Translations under genes and position numbers: made by a program | Origin: SXOA01 sp051004015 | Lineage (GTDB): Bacteria > Planctomycetota > Planctomycetia > Pirellulales > Pirellulaceae | Direction of reading: 5' to 3' | NCBI GenBank assembly: GCA_051004015.1 | Contig: JBPCKT010000137.1 | Span: forward strand, 1-57,944 | DNA: 57,944 nucleotides | Notes under the pieces: model-generated | Databases searched by the model: none | Told to the model about the DNA's origin: nothing | The model's input: only the letters and a program-made list of their open reading frames with translations | Part shown: positions 26,779 through 35,646 of the stretch, one piece after another | Layout: each line of letters opens with the position of its first letter | How positions within the stretch are numbered: the stretch's first letter is position 1

Positions 26779-27304
26779 ACGACTGGGCAGCCAGCGTGCT
26801 GGCGATGCAGTCCTTCAAACTTGCTCGAATTCGGAACAGCGCCACGCGAATGGCCTCGGCAGTGGACTTCAACTTTTCGGCAATCGTCGCACTCGGCAGC
26901 TCCTGCTCGTACTTCAGGGCCAGCATCTTGCGGCTCTGTTGAGGGAGCTTCTCGTAGCAACCGTCCAGCGCGTGCCGCACCGGACCTTCGCTCAGCGACG
27001 TAGCTCCTTCGTGTTCGGCCCGGAGGAAAATCTCCACCAGGGCTTCCCGCTGCAAACGATTGCGGCGGGAGGTGCGGCGAAAATAGTTGAGGCACAAGTT
27101 GCGGGCAATCCCCTTCAGCCATTGCTTGGGAGGCACATCCACCGGCATCCGGTCAAAGAAGCGGTAGAGCTCCACGTAAACATCCTGAGCGACATCGTCG
27201 ACATCATGCCGCGGCACTCCCATCCCGGCGATGTACGCGCGGATATTGGGACTTGTGTCGCGAACGATGTCGTCGTAATCGAGCGGCTGGGAACTGTCCG
27301 TCAT
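26777..27304 (-). CDS. ECF-type RNA polymerase sigma factor
   Basis: 175 residues from ATG 27304, with a strong GGAGGAG ribosome binding site. Region 2 contains DVDDVAQDVYVELYRFF and WLKGIARNLCLNYFRR (about residues 35-80). Region 4 contains LPQQSRKMLALKYEQEL and TAEAIRVALFRIRASLKD (about 125-168). It lacks region 3, as expected for the ECF group. The FecR-domain gene follows 42 bp downstream and is the likely regulator. Target promoters are unknown. Confidence 0.92.
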   Translation of the reverse strand: MTDSSQPLDYDDIVRDTSPNIRAYIAGMGVPRHDVDDVAQDVYVELYRFFDRMPVDVPPKQWLKGIARNLCLNYFRRTSRRNRLQREALVEIFLRAEHEGATSLSEGPVRHALDGCYEKLPQQSRKMLALKYEQELPSATIAEKLKSTAEAIRVALFRIRASLKDCIASTLAAQS

Positions 27305-27582
27305 CCTGCTCCTCCCGTATAGAACTGGCCGTGGCACGACGCCATTGTTACAAGGAAATCCGGCTGCGTGGAGGGATTTTTCAGAGGCGAGCGGAGGCAT
27401 CAAGCCGCTGGTCGCGCCGACCTCGTGACCCGCAACGATCCGAAAAAGGCGGCCAGCGTCCCGGCATAAAACGCCACAAGTCACTGGTATGCAATGAGTT
27501 GCGTTACCGAATCTGGGCGGACGAAGTATCGACTCATGCTCTCACGGGTTCAACCGGCGATTTTCGGGCATTCAGCGGTTCC

Positions 27583-27611
27583 TTGACAAAACCACCCTGC
27601 TCGACTAACTA
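27583..27611 (+). promoter_or_regulatory. Candidate promoter of the acidic-protein gene
   Basis: A perfect TTGACA at 27583-27588 is followed 17 bp later by TAACTA (27606-27611), a weak -10. The start codon of the acidic-protein gene lies 35 bp downstream. Only the -35 is convincing. Confidence 0.35.
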
Positions 27612-27645
27612 AGGTCGTTTCCCCTTCAGCGCGCGAGGTTGGTTA

Positions 27646-27969
27646 ATGGCGGTCAGCAAAGAGAGTTCCGGCGAATTTGACGACTTCGACGAAGAGGATT
27701 TCGACGACGAGTTCGACGACGATTTTGAAGAAGAGTTGGACGACGAGTACGAGCTGGCCGACCTGGAGGAAGTCACGGAAGCTGACCTGGCCGAGGACGA
27801 GAACGCCGACGTCGGCTTCGGGGACTTCGTGGACGAAGATGACGAAGGTGCCGCCGAGCCAGCCGCCGCCGAGGAGCCTGCTAGCGAGGAAGCCGAACCG
27901 GCTCCCAAAAAGAAGGGCAAGGGGAAGGCCAAGGCAGCCGCTCCCGATGACGATGGAGACGACGACTAA
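27646..27969 (+). CDS. Highly acidic, disordered protein
   Basis: 107 residues, about half Asp and Glu. Residues 10-60 are repeated DDF/DDE/EEE blocks, followed by an Ala/Glu/Pro stretch, one Lys patch (APKKKGKGKAKAA, about 87-99) and a final acidic run. It is surely unstructured. The arrangement resembles acidic tails that buffer basic proteins or bind metal ions, but no function is known. It converges on the BBP7 gene (26 bp gap). It is a real gene candidate because the bias is at protein level and the codons are mixed (GAC and GAT, GAA and GAG). Confidence 0.7.
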   Translation: MAVSKESSGEFDDFDEEDFDDEFDDDFEEELDDEYELADLEEVTEADLAEDENADVGFGDFVDEDDEGAAEPAAAEEPASEEAEPAPKKKGKGKAKAAAPDDDGDDD

Positions 27970-27995
27970 ATCGCGTCTCTTCCAGGAAGCGCCTT

Positions 27996-29300
27996 CTAGA
28001 AATTCCAGTTCACGCCCAGGTTGATGCCCTGCACCCAGTATTCCGTGGAGCGGAACGCTAAGGCGGGGAGGTTCGGGCCGACGACCGGACCGGGAACCTG
28101 CGAGAGGTTGACGCGGCGGTCGATTTGTTCGCCGGATACCACCACGTTCGACATCCAGATCATATTGTATCCCACGTGTACGCTGACCGTGGGGCGAATG
28201 TGATACGCCAGGTTGAGTGTCAACTCGGGGATGTAGCAGATCCGGTCCCGCGTGAACGTGCCGATGTTGCTGGGCTGAGCGAACAGGCCGCCCGGAATCG
28301 GAGTGACTGGTCCCGGCGGAAAGGACACTCCTTGCCGCCCCTCGATGATCACTTGCTGATGATTGTTGCCAATGCCGAGTTTGCCCAGGCCGGTCAGTGA
28401 CCAGTTGCCGCGGCCCATGGTCCCTTGCAGGCCCACCATTGCCCCGTGGAATTCGTTAGTTGCCCGGAAGCGATCAAAGACATTGATTCGAGCGCCGAAA
28501 ATGAGGGAGGTCGGGTCGATGATGTCACTGGTGCTGTCGATTCGCAAATCATCGTCCATCCGCAAGAACTGGTAGCCGCTGACGACGTCGAGGCGGCGGA
28601 GGCGGCTGCGTTCGATCATCACGCGGAGATAAGCGTCGGTCCCGATCAAGCTGTTGGTGAACTTGGCGTGGACGTTGCCGGCGACTTCGCCGGGAAAACC
28701 GATCAGCGCCGAGTCTTCCTCGTTGAGGCCGACGTTGAAGAATGGACGGCCGATGATCGTGCTGCCGTCGGTGACGGCGTCAAATCGTTCCACGGAACCA
28801 TCGAGGGCGTAGAACCGCGCGCCGATGCCGGCATTGTGCGTGGCATCGAGCCAGGTGCCGAGGGTGATGCGTCCGCCGGGTTGCAAGTCGCGCCCGACGA
28901 TGTCATCGCCAAAAATTGTTTGATAGCCGGGGGTGCCGAAGACGCTGGCGTCGGTGCGAGGGGTTCCCGCCGGGCTGGTGCCGACGATGGGGGGCAGATC
29001 CGTCCCTTTCATCCACCACAGCAGCACTTCCGCGCTGCCCCACAAATCCCAGCAGCGGCGGCAGCGAGGGTCGCCGGATGCCCCATCCGTGCAGCTAGGA
29101 TCCACCATGCCGGCGCATGCGACCCCATCCACGCAGTTGGGGTCGGCGAAAGAGACAGGAGCCGCATCCCAAGCCACGTCCGGAACTGTCCCCAGCGGTG
29201 CAACCGCCCCAGTTTCATACGGCGACGGCAGTTGAGCCTGCGCGGCCAGGGGGAGGCTCAGCACCACCGCCGCGACGAGTAGGATCGAGTTCGACTTCAT
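27996..29300 (-). CDS. BBP7-family outer-membrane beta-barrel protein
   Basis: 434 residues, signal peptide MKSNSILLVAAVVLSLPLAAQA. A cysteine-bearing segment (about 50-85, including CRRCWDLWGSAEVLLWWMKG) opens the BBP7 domain and is followed by PPIVGTSPAGTP. Alternating amphipathic strands run to the C-terminal GINLGVNWNF, a typical beta-barrel end with aromatic last residue. The family is abundant in planctomycetes and named from a Legionella protein; the transport role is unproven. Its start lies about 475 bp from, and divergent to, the SecA-like gene. Confidence 0.88.
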   Translation of the reverse strand: MKSNSILLVAAVVLSLPLAAQAQLPSPYETGAVAPLGTVPDVAWDAAPVSFADPNCVDGVACAGMVDPSCTDGASGDPRCRRCWDLWGSAEVLLWWMKGTDLPPIVGTSPAGTPRTDASVFGTPGYQTIFGDDIVGRDLQPGGRITLGTWLDATHNAGIGARFYALDGSVERFDAVTDGSTIIGRPFFNVGLNEEDSALIGFPGEVAGNVHAKFTNSLIGTDAYLRVMIERSRLRRLDVVSGYQFLRMDDDLRIDSTSDIIDPTSLIFGARINVFDRFRATNEFHGAMVGLQGTMGRGNWSLTGLGKLGIGNNHQQVIIEGRQGVSFPPGPVTPIPGGLFAQPSNIGTFTRDRICYIPELTLNLAYHIRPTVSVHVGYNMIWMSNVVVSGEQIDRRVNLSQVPGPVVGPNLPALAFRSTEYWVQGINLGVNWNF

Positions 29301-29776
29301 GGGCAGAGCTCACTTGCGTGGATAAATAACGCCAGCCGCTACCAGTGAATCGACTGGTAGAAACCGAAAAATCAATACAATCGCTGTAAGCCGAAATGGA
29401 ATTACAGATTGCCGCGTCCGCAGGCTTTCGCCTGCTTGCCTGGCCGCCGCAATTTGTTGAGGCCAGCGGCAGAATCTGCCTATCTTCCTCGTTCGTACTC
29501 ATTCGGCAGGTAGCGGCCGTTCCATTTAGGGAAAATGTAAGGGTTGTAGGGGACCGGGCTACCCGCTGACCCGAAACGTTGGCGAGAGAGTCCTGTCTCC
29601 TCTCTTGGCAGCGACTCGGCCGGTAACAGCGCAAAAAACCCACATAAATCACTGCAAATCTGGGTGATAGAACCCTCGTAGCGCCCGCGAAGTCCGGGAA
29701 TTCCGGGGACGAAAAAGCCGTCCAAGCGTAGGATAAAGGTGTAAACTCTTAAACCACTATCGCTTTACCTACTCTG
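29301..29776. other. Intergenic region between BBP7 and SecA-like genes
   Basis: No gene seen. An 8-bp perfect hairpin, CTACCAGT / ACTGGTAG with loop GAATCG, lies at 29339-29360. It is in the leader of the BBP7 transcript, about 39 nt before its start codon, and could modulate it. The right half should hold the promoter of the SecA-like gene, but I could not place it. Confidence 0.4.
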
Positions 29777-31762
29777 ATGCTTTCCGTCCCCATGAGCACA
29801 TCCACCCAGGTCAACGGCATTCCTAGCGGCTGGAAAGCGGGCCTGCTGGCGATTGTTGGCGGCCCGATTCAACGGCGGCTGGCCCAATGGGGCAAGGTTG
29901 TGCAGGAGATTGCGGCCTTCGAACCCGCCTTGCAGGCCGAAGACAACGCCCAATTGCGGAAGCGAAGTCTGTCGCTCAAATACAGGGCCAAGAGCGGAGA
30001 AAGCCTCGGCTGCCTTTTGCCCGAGGGTTATGCCTTGGTCCGCGAAGCGGCTCGCCGGACCATCGGCCTGCGGCACTTCGACGTGCAAATGATCGGGGGT
30101 ATTTCCCTGTTCAACGGCTGCATTGCGGAAATGGAGACGGGCGAAGGCAAAACGCTCACCGCCACGCTGCCGCTTTATATCCACGCCCTGGTGGGCAAGG
30201 GCGCTCACCTGGCGACCGTGAACGACTACCTGGCCGAGCGCGACGCCGATACCTTGCGGCCGGTGTACGAGCTTCTGGGAATGACCGTGGGCGTAATCTT
30301 GACGCCGCAAAAGTCGCCGGAACGCCGGGCAGCCTATGCCTGCGACATCACGTATGGCACCGCCAAGGAATTCGGCTTCGATTTCCTTCGCGACCGGCTT
30401 TTGCTGCGGCGGATGGGAGCCTTGCAATCCAGCCTGCTGGGCGAGCTCACCGCCACCAAGGCCGATGACGGAGGGGAATTGCCGGTGCAACGGGGCTCCC
30501 ATTTCTGCCTGGTGGACGAGGCGGACAGCATCCTCATCGACGAAGCCCGCACGCCGCTGATCATCGGATCGCTCGGCGAAAAGGCGATTGAAAAGATCGT
30601 CACCATGTATCGCTGGGCGGCGGAAATGGTTCCGCGATTCGAAGAGGAAGAGCATTTTGAATACGACCACGACGACAAGAAAGTCGAGCTCACCGGCGCG
30701 GGGCGGCAGCTCGTCCGCACCATGTCCAAGCCCGAACTCCTCAGCACCGCCGGTCTCATCGACCTGTATCAATACATCGAGCGGGCCATCAAGGTGGACC
30801 GCGATTTCTTCCTGGATCGGCAATACGTGGTGAAAGACGGCGAGATTGTGATCGTCGACGAAAACACCGGCCGTCTGGCCGAGGGGCGAAAATGGCGGGA
30901 CGGCATTCATCAGGCAATTGAGGCCAAGGAAGAGATCGAAGTCACGGTCCCCACGGGCCAGGCCGCCCGCATCACCGTGCAGGACCTCTTCCTGCGGTAT
31001 AAGCACCTGGCCGGCATGACCGGCACCGCCATGACGGCCGCCCGCGAGTTCGCCAAGGTTTACAAGATGCGGGTTATTCCGATTCCGACTAATCGTCCGT
31101 GCGTGCGGCAGCGGCTGCCGGATAAGGTGTTTGGAACGGAAGAGGCAAAGTGGCAAGCCATCGGAGCCGAGATTCGAGAGATGTATCATCAGGGGCGGCC
31201 GGTCCTGGTCGGCACCCGTTCCATTGACAAATCGCAACACCTGTCGCGTTTACTCACCGATGCTGGAGTTCCCCACCGGGTGCTTAACGCCCACGAAATT
31301 GCCGCCGAGGCGGAAATTGTGAAGCTCGCCGGCGAGTCGGGCAAAGTGACCGTCGCCACGAACATGGCCGGCCGCGGCACCGACATCAAGCTCGCCCCCA
31401 CCGTCGCCGAGGCGGGCGGCTTGCACGTCATCTGCAGCGAATTGCATGACGCCGGCCGTATCGACCGCCAGCTGATGGGTCGGTGTGCGCGGCAAGGAGA
31501 CCCCGGCACGGTGCGGCAATACATGTCGCTGGATGACGAGGTAATCCGCACCGGATTCGGTCCGGACAAGGCGAAAGCCATGACGGAGCTCGGCAAACGG
31601 GGCGGCAACGCCCAGCAGTATCTGGGACTGCTCAAACGGTCGCAAAAGAAGGTCGAGCGGCGGCATTTGCGGGACCGTTTTGTACTGCTGTACCACGAGA
31701 AGGAACGCAAAAAGATGCAGCAAGAGATGGGGCAGGACCCCTATCTGGATACTCCAGATTGA
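29777..31762 (+). CDS. SecA-like translocase ATPase, short paralogue
   Basis: 661 residues (ATG 29792 is an alternative start), against about 850-900 for housekeeping SecA. Walker A is METGEGKTLTAT (119-130), Walker B is VDEADSILIDEARTP (246-260). TVNDYLAERD, GMTGTAMTAAREF, TNMAGRGTDIKL and GRCARQGDPG are the usual helicase motifs. The preprotein-binding segment is present between about 260 and 395. The protein stops just after NBD2 (ERRHLRDRF), so the helical scaffold/wing region and the C-terminal zinc-binding tail are missing. It starts a same-strand block of HlyD-like proteins. Confidence 0.92.
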   Translation: MLSVPMSTSTQVNGIPSGWKAGLLAIVGGPIQRRLAQWGKVVQEIAAFEPALQAEDNAQLRKRSLSLKYRAKSGESLGCLLPEGYALVREAARRTIGLRHFDVQMIGGISLFNGCIAEMETGEGKTLTATLPLYIHALVGKGAHLATVNDYLAERDADTLRPVYELLGMTVGVILTPQKSPERRAAYACDITYGTAKEFGFDFLRDRLLLRRMGALQSSLLGELTATKADDGGELPVQRGSHFCLVDEADSILIDEARTPLIIGSLGEKAIEKIVTMYRWAAEMVPRFEEEEHFEYDHDDKKVELTGAGRQLVRTMSKPELLSTAGLIDLYQYIERAIKVDRDFFLDRQYVVKDGEIVIVDENTGRLAEGRKWRDGIHQAIEAKEEIEVTVPTGQAARITVQDLFLRYKHLAGMTGTAMTAAREFAKVYKMRVIPIPTNRPCVRQRLPDKVFGTEEAKWQAIGAEIREMYHQGRPVLVGTRSIDKSQHLSRLLTDAGVPHRVLNAHEIAAEAEIVKLAGESGKVTVATNMAGRGTDIKLAPTVAEAGGLHVICSELHDAGRIDRQLMGRCARQGDPGTVRQYMSLDDEVIRTGFGPDKAKAMTELGKRGGNAQQYLGLLKRSQKKVERRHLRDRFVLLYHEKERKKMQQEMGQDPYLDTPD

Positions 31763-31998
31763 CGTCCGTTTCCCCTACAAACCCCCAAAGGCACAGACTT
31801 TGCATAACGAACGCTGCTCGCCCGGCAGAACTGCCTTTTCGGCGGGTAATTCGCAGACGTTTTTAACGATTTTAGCGGAACTAGCGGCCCTGTTAACCTC
31901 GTCAATACCTGAATAGGCCCACCCGCCCATTTCTCGATTTTCGGGTCCGCTTCGCTTGAGCTTGTGCCTGATCTTACAACCCTTGCAACAATCCACCT

Positions 31999-34068
31999 AT
32001 GGCGACTGACCAAACGCAAGTAAGCCAGGACGACCAGATCGAAAAGACCAAGCAGCAGATTCGCGGCCTGGTGGGGGAGATCGCGCAGCTCAGCAAGAGC
32101 GACATGGCGCCCGAAGAGTATTACATGGCTTTCTTGCAGCGGGTGATTCAGGCCCTGGCTGCCGTCGGAGGAGCTGTCTGGATTCTCGGCGAAGGAAAGA
32201 AGCCGCAGCTTTCCTATCAGGTCAAGCTCAGTCCCGAATTGCTGGAAAGTGATTCGGAAGACGCTCAAAAACACTTTCGCCTGCTCGACTATGTCGTCAA
32301 TAGTGGACAGCCTGCCCTGATTCCGCCGATGTCCGGTGCCGGCGATGAGAAAATGGGGGGCAATCCCACCCAGCAACTGCTGGTCATCGCCCCCATGGGA
32401 CATGACGGCGCGGTGGAAGGCCTGGTCGAAATCTTTCAGCGCCCCGACGCCCAGCCGAACACCCAGCGCGGCTATCTCCGCTTCCTCTTGCAGATGTGCG
32501 AGCTGGCCGGAGAGTGGTTCAAGAATCGCAAGCTGCGAAATTTCAGCGACAAGCATTCCCTGTGGGCCCAGGCGGACCAGTTTTCCCGGGCCGTCCACGA
32601 GAGCCTGGTCCTCCGCGAAACTTGTTACACGGTGGTCAACGAAGGCCGCCGTCTGATGGGGTGCGACCGGGTGACGGTCGCCATCAAGAAGGGGGCGAAG
32701 TGCTACGTCGAAGCGGTCAGCGGTCAGGACACGCTGGATAACCGCTCCAACGTCGTCACGCTGCTGGGCACCCTGGCCACGCGGGTCTGTGCCTCCGGCG
32801 AGCCGCTCTGGTATAGCGGCTCGACCGAGGATTACCCGCCGCAGATTGAATCGGCCATCGAAGAATACGTGGACCAGTCCTACACCAAATCACTCGCCGT
32901 CATCCCGCTCCGCAAGCCGCAGTCCACGGTGCAGGCTCCCGCGACCGGCCCGCAGACGGAAATTGCCGCCAACAGCGGCGAGATTGTCGGAGCCCTGATC
33001 GTCGAGCAGATTGAGAGCGAAATCCCCCGCGAAATCCTCACGCCTCGCCTCGACCTCGTGTACGAGCACAGCGCTCGGGCCATCACCAATTCGCTCAACC
33101 ACAGCAATCTGTTCCTGATGCCCGTCTGGCGGGCCATCGGCAAGAGCGCCTTCATCGTCCAGGCTCGCACGCTCCCCAAGACGCTGACGATCACCGGCAC
33201 CATCCTGACGCTGCTCATCCTGTCGATTGCCATCCCCTGGAATTTTGACATGTATGCCAAGGGGACACTGCAGCCGGTGAATAAGCGGGATGTTTTTGCG
33301 CCGGAGGACGCCCGGGTCATTGAAGTCTTGCACGATAACGGCGATCTGGTCCAGGAAGGGGACGTGCTGGCCCGCCTGGAAAGCGACCAGCTCAAGCAGC
33401 AGCTCAATGAGGCTAACGGGGAGTTGGACAAAGCTACCAAGCAGTTGGACTCCGCCAGGGACTTGCTCAACCGAGCCCAAAAGAGCCCCACGGCGCCGGA
33501 TACCGAAAAGAACCGCGCGGAGGCCGATTACTATTCCGCCAAGGTGCTCGTCAAGAGCTTCACTGAGAAGCTGGCGATTCTCACGGAGCGGGAAGCCAAG
33601 CTCGTCATCAAGAGCCCGATCTCAGGCCGCATCATTACCTGGGACGTGAAGAAAATGCTCGACAAGCGTCCCGTCGGCGTGGGGCAGGTGCTCATGACCG
33701 TTGCCGCGGACGACACGGAATATGTGGCGGAATTGTACATGCCCGAACGGCGCGTCAAGCACGTCGTGGACTACGACGCCAAGATCAAAGCCAACGATCC
33801 GGCCAAGGCCCTGGCCGCTACCTACATCCTGATGACGGACCCCGGCATTTCGCATCCCGGCGAGGTGATCGACATCCACGGCGGCGCGGACCCCAGCGAA
33901 GAGCATGGCAACATGGTCCGCATCCGCGTCAAGCCGCTCGACCCGCTCACGAACCCCCGCCCCGGCGCAACGGTCACCGGCCGCATTCATTGCGGCAGGG
34001 CCCCGCTCCTGTGGTGCAAGCTGCATGAGGCGAAAGAATGGTGGGACGGGACCTGGTTTGGTCTGTAG
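31999..34068 (+). CDS. GAF domain-TM-HlyD-like membrane fusion protein
   Basis: 689 residues. The N-terminal 390 residues are cytosolic and look like two GAF domains: the first includes GAVWILGEGKKPQL and LVIAPMGHDGAVEGLVEIF, the second CYTVVNEGRRLMGCDRVTV and ALIVEQIESE. A single transmembrane helix follows at about 397-415 (TLTITGTILTLLILSIAIPW). The rest is a periplasmic adaptor: a lipoyl half (VIEVLHDNGDLVQEGDVLARL), a coiled coil (about 465-540), then IKSPISGRI and a beta barrel. The fusion would let a cytosolic ligand signal reach an envelope adaptor. It lies between the SecA-like gene (236 bp) and a second adaptor (66 bp). Confidence 0.85.
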   Translation: MATDQTQVSQDDQIEKTKQQIRGLVGEIAQLSKSDMAPEEYYMAFLQRVIQALAAVGGAVWILGEGKKPQLSYQVKLSPELLESDSEDAQKHFRLLDYVVNSGQPALIPPMSGAGDEKMGGNPTQQLLVIAPMGHDGAVEGLVEIFQRPDAQPNTQRGYLRFLLQMCELAGEWFKNRKLRNFSDKHSLWAQADQFSRAVHESLVLRETCYTVVNEGRRLMGCDRVTVAIKKGAKCYVEAVSGQDTLDNRSNVVTLLGTLATRVCASGEPLWYSGSTEDYPPQIESAIEEYVDQSYTKSLAVIPLRKPQSTVQAPATGPQTEIAANSGEIVGALIVEQIESEIPREILTPRLDLVYEHSARAITNSLNHSNLFLMPVWRAIGKSAFIVQARTLPKTLTITGTILTLLILSIAIPWNFDMYAKGTLQPVNKRDVFAPEDARVIEVLHDNGDLVQEGDVLARLESDQLKQQLNEANGELDKATKQLDSARDLLNRAQKSPTAPDTEKNRAEADYYSAKVLVKSFTEKLAILTEREAKLVIKSPISGRIITWDVKKMLDKRPVGVGQVLMTVAADDTEYVAELYMPERRVKHVVDYDAKIKANDPAKALAATYILMTDPGISHPGEVIDIHGGADPSEEHGNMVRIRVKPLDPLTNPRPGATVTGRIHCGRAPLLWCKLHEAKEWWDGTWFGL

Positions 34069-34134
34069 TTCAATATCAACTTGTTCCTTGGTGCGGCAAT
34101 GAATTCCCTCGCTCGATTCCTTGGAGAGATTGTC

Positions 34135-35565
34135 ATGACTCGTCGCTTCCTCGCCGCAGCGGTCCTTGCTTCCCTAGTGGTTGCCGGCTGGTGGTCGCTG
34201 GCCAGTGCCCAGAATGTGCCGGCCCGCAGCACTTCCTCGGAAAACGTGCGGGGGTCGCGTCCGCGAGAAGCCGCTGCCGCGCCGCGGTCTTCGTTTCCCT
34301 CGGCGAAGCGGGAAATTGAAGTCACGGACTGTCTGGTTTCCTCCACCGATCCCATTAAACTCCCGGCGCGCGAGGCGGGGAGCATTATGGAGCTGGTCGT
34401 CAAGCGCGGCTATGAAGTCAAGATCGGCGACATCGTCGGGCAGATTGATGACAGCGATGCCATCACGAAGAAGGAGATTGCCGAGCGTGAGAAGGACGCC
34501 GCCAAGGCCAAAGCCGACAGTCCCTACGAGTTGAAGGCGGCCAAGGAAGGGGAGGCTGTCGCCAAGGAGAATTACAAGGCGAATCTCGCACTATCCGCCA
34601 ACGGAGTAAATGCTGTTTCGCCGTTCGATTTGCGGCGCTCCCTCTTTGAGATGCAGCGGGCTCAGGCTCAGATCGGTGTCGCGGAAACGGAGGCAATCGT
34701 GGCCCGCCATACCGAGATGGCCAAGCAAGCTCAAATCATGGCCGCCGAAAATGAAATCCGCCGCCGCAAACTCACCTCGCCCGTGGACGGCGTGGTTATT
34801 CAGGTCTTTAAGCGTGTCGGCGATTGGGCCCAGCCGGGCGATGCGATCATGGAGATCGTCCGCATGAACAAGGTGGAAGTCGACGGATGGGTGGAGGCTA
34901 ACGAGGCCGCTCCCGCGGAAATCTACGGCAAGCCGGTGACGATTTATGTCGAGCTGGCTGGTCCCGCCAACAAGAATAAGCCGCACGTGGTGAAGGGGCA
35001 TATTACCTTTGCCAGCCAGGTGGTGAATGGCACGGGAGCCAATCGCAACTTCCGTGTCTCCACCGAAATCGACAACGAGCAGGTCGATGGCTTCTGGGTC
35101 ATTCAGCCCGGCAGCCAGGCCCGGATGGTGGTTGATCTCAATGGCCAGGCAGCCCCGCGACCGACGCCTCCGGCCCTCAAGACCAGCCCGATTACGTCCA
35201 AAGTTGAAGCCCTGAAGCCGGCGGAAGAAGTCAAGCCGGAGATCCCTGCGGAAGCTGCCCCGACCGTTGACGTGAAGCCTGAAGCAGTCCCTGCGGCCGA
35301 GCCCCCGGCGGCCGAGCTACCCGAGCCCAAGGCTACCGTGGAGCCGAACGCCGAAGCGGCAAAGCTCAAGGAAGTCCCGGCACCAAAGGAAGAAAAGCCA
35401 GCCCCAATGCCGAAGCCCAAAGCCAAGCCGGAAGTCACCCGTCCCGCCGACGGCGCCGATACCGGACGCAAAGCGGCTCGGGAAGTTGATGTCTACTCTC
35501 CCCGCGCCTACGGCAGCCGCACGGCCCCCAAGAAGGGCGCCAAAGCCGAAAGGCAAGGCGATTAG
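34135..35565 (+). CDS. Secreted HlyD-type periplasmic adaptor
   Basis: 476 residues from ATG 34135 (GGAGA about 8 nt upstream); the frame is open from 34081. The N terminus, MTRRFLAAAVLASLVVAGWW then SLASA, is a signal peptide or anchor. A lipoyl-type half (GSIMELVVKRGYEVKIGDIV), a long coiled coil (about 110-205) and the second half (KLTSPVDGVVIQVFKRVGDW) form the adaptor. The beta barrel follows to about 340. The last 130 residues are Pro/Ala/Lys/Glu-rich and end strongly basic, as in peptidoglycan-spanning tails. Middle gene of the export-like block. Confidence 0.87.
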   Translation: MTRRFLAAAVLASLVVAGWWSLASAQNVPARSTSSENVRGSRPREAAAAPRSSFPSAKREIEVTDCLVSSTDPIKLPAREAGSIMELVVKRGYEVKIGDIVGQIDDSDAITKKEIAEREKDAAKAKADSPYELKAAKEGEAVAKENYKANLALSANGVNAVSPFDLRRSLFEMQRAQAQIGVAETEAIVARHTEMAKQAQIMAAENEIRRRKLTSPVDGVVIQVFKRVGDWAQPGDAIMEIVRMNKVEVDGWVEANEAAPAEIYGKPVTIYVELAGPANKNKPHVVKGHITFASQVVNGTGANRNFRVSTEIDNEQVDGFWVIQPGSQARMVVDLNGQAAPRPTPPALKTSPITSKVEALKPAEEVKPEIPAEAAPTVDVKPEAVPAAEPPAAELPEPKATVEPNAEAAKLKEVPAPKEEKPAPMPKPKAKPEVTRPADGADTGRKAAREVDVYSPRAYGSRTAPKKGAKAERQGD

Positions 35566-35640
35566 TCCTCAGTACTCAGTACTCAGTACATAAGAACAAC
35601 TCTCCTGTCTCCTGTTCCCTGACTCCTAACTCCTGTCCCC
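35566..35640. repeat. Heptamer arrays (ACTCAGT and CTCCTGT types)
   Basis: Two adjoining arrays with a 7-bp period: three CAGTACT-type units at 35569-35589, then CTCCTGT, CTCCTGT, TCCCTGA, CTCCTAA, CTCCTGT at about 35602-35637. They fill the whole spacer between the adaptor stop and the M50 gene start, leaving no Shine-Dalgarno for the latter. Confidence 0.7.
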
Positions 35641-35646
35641 TTCCCC

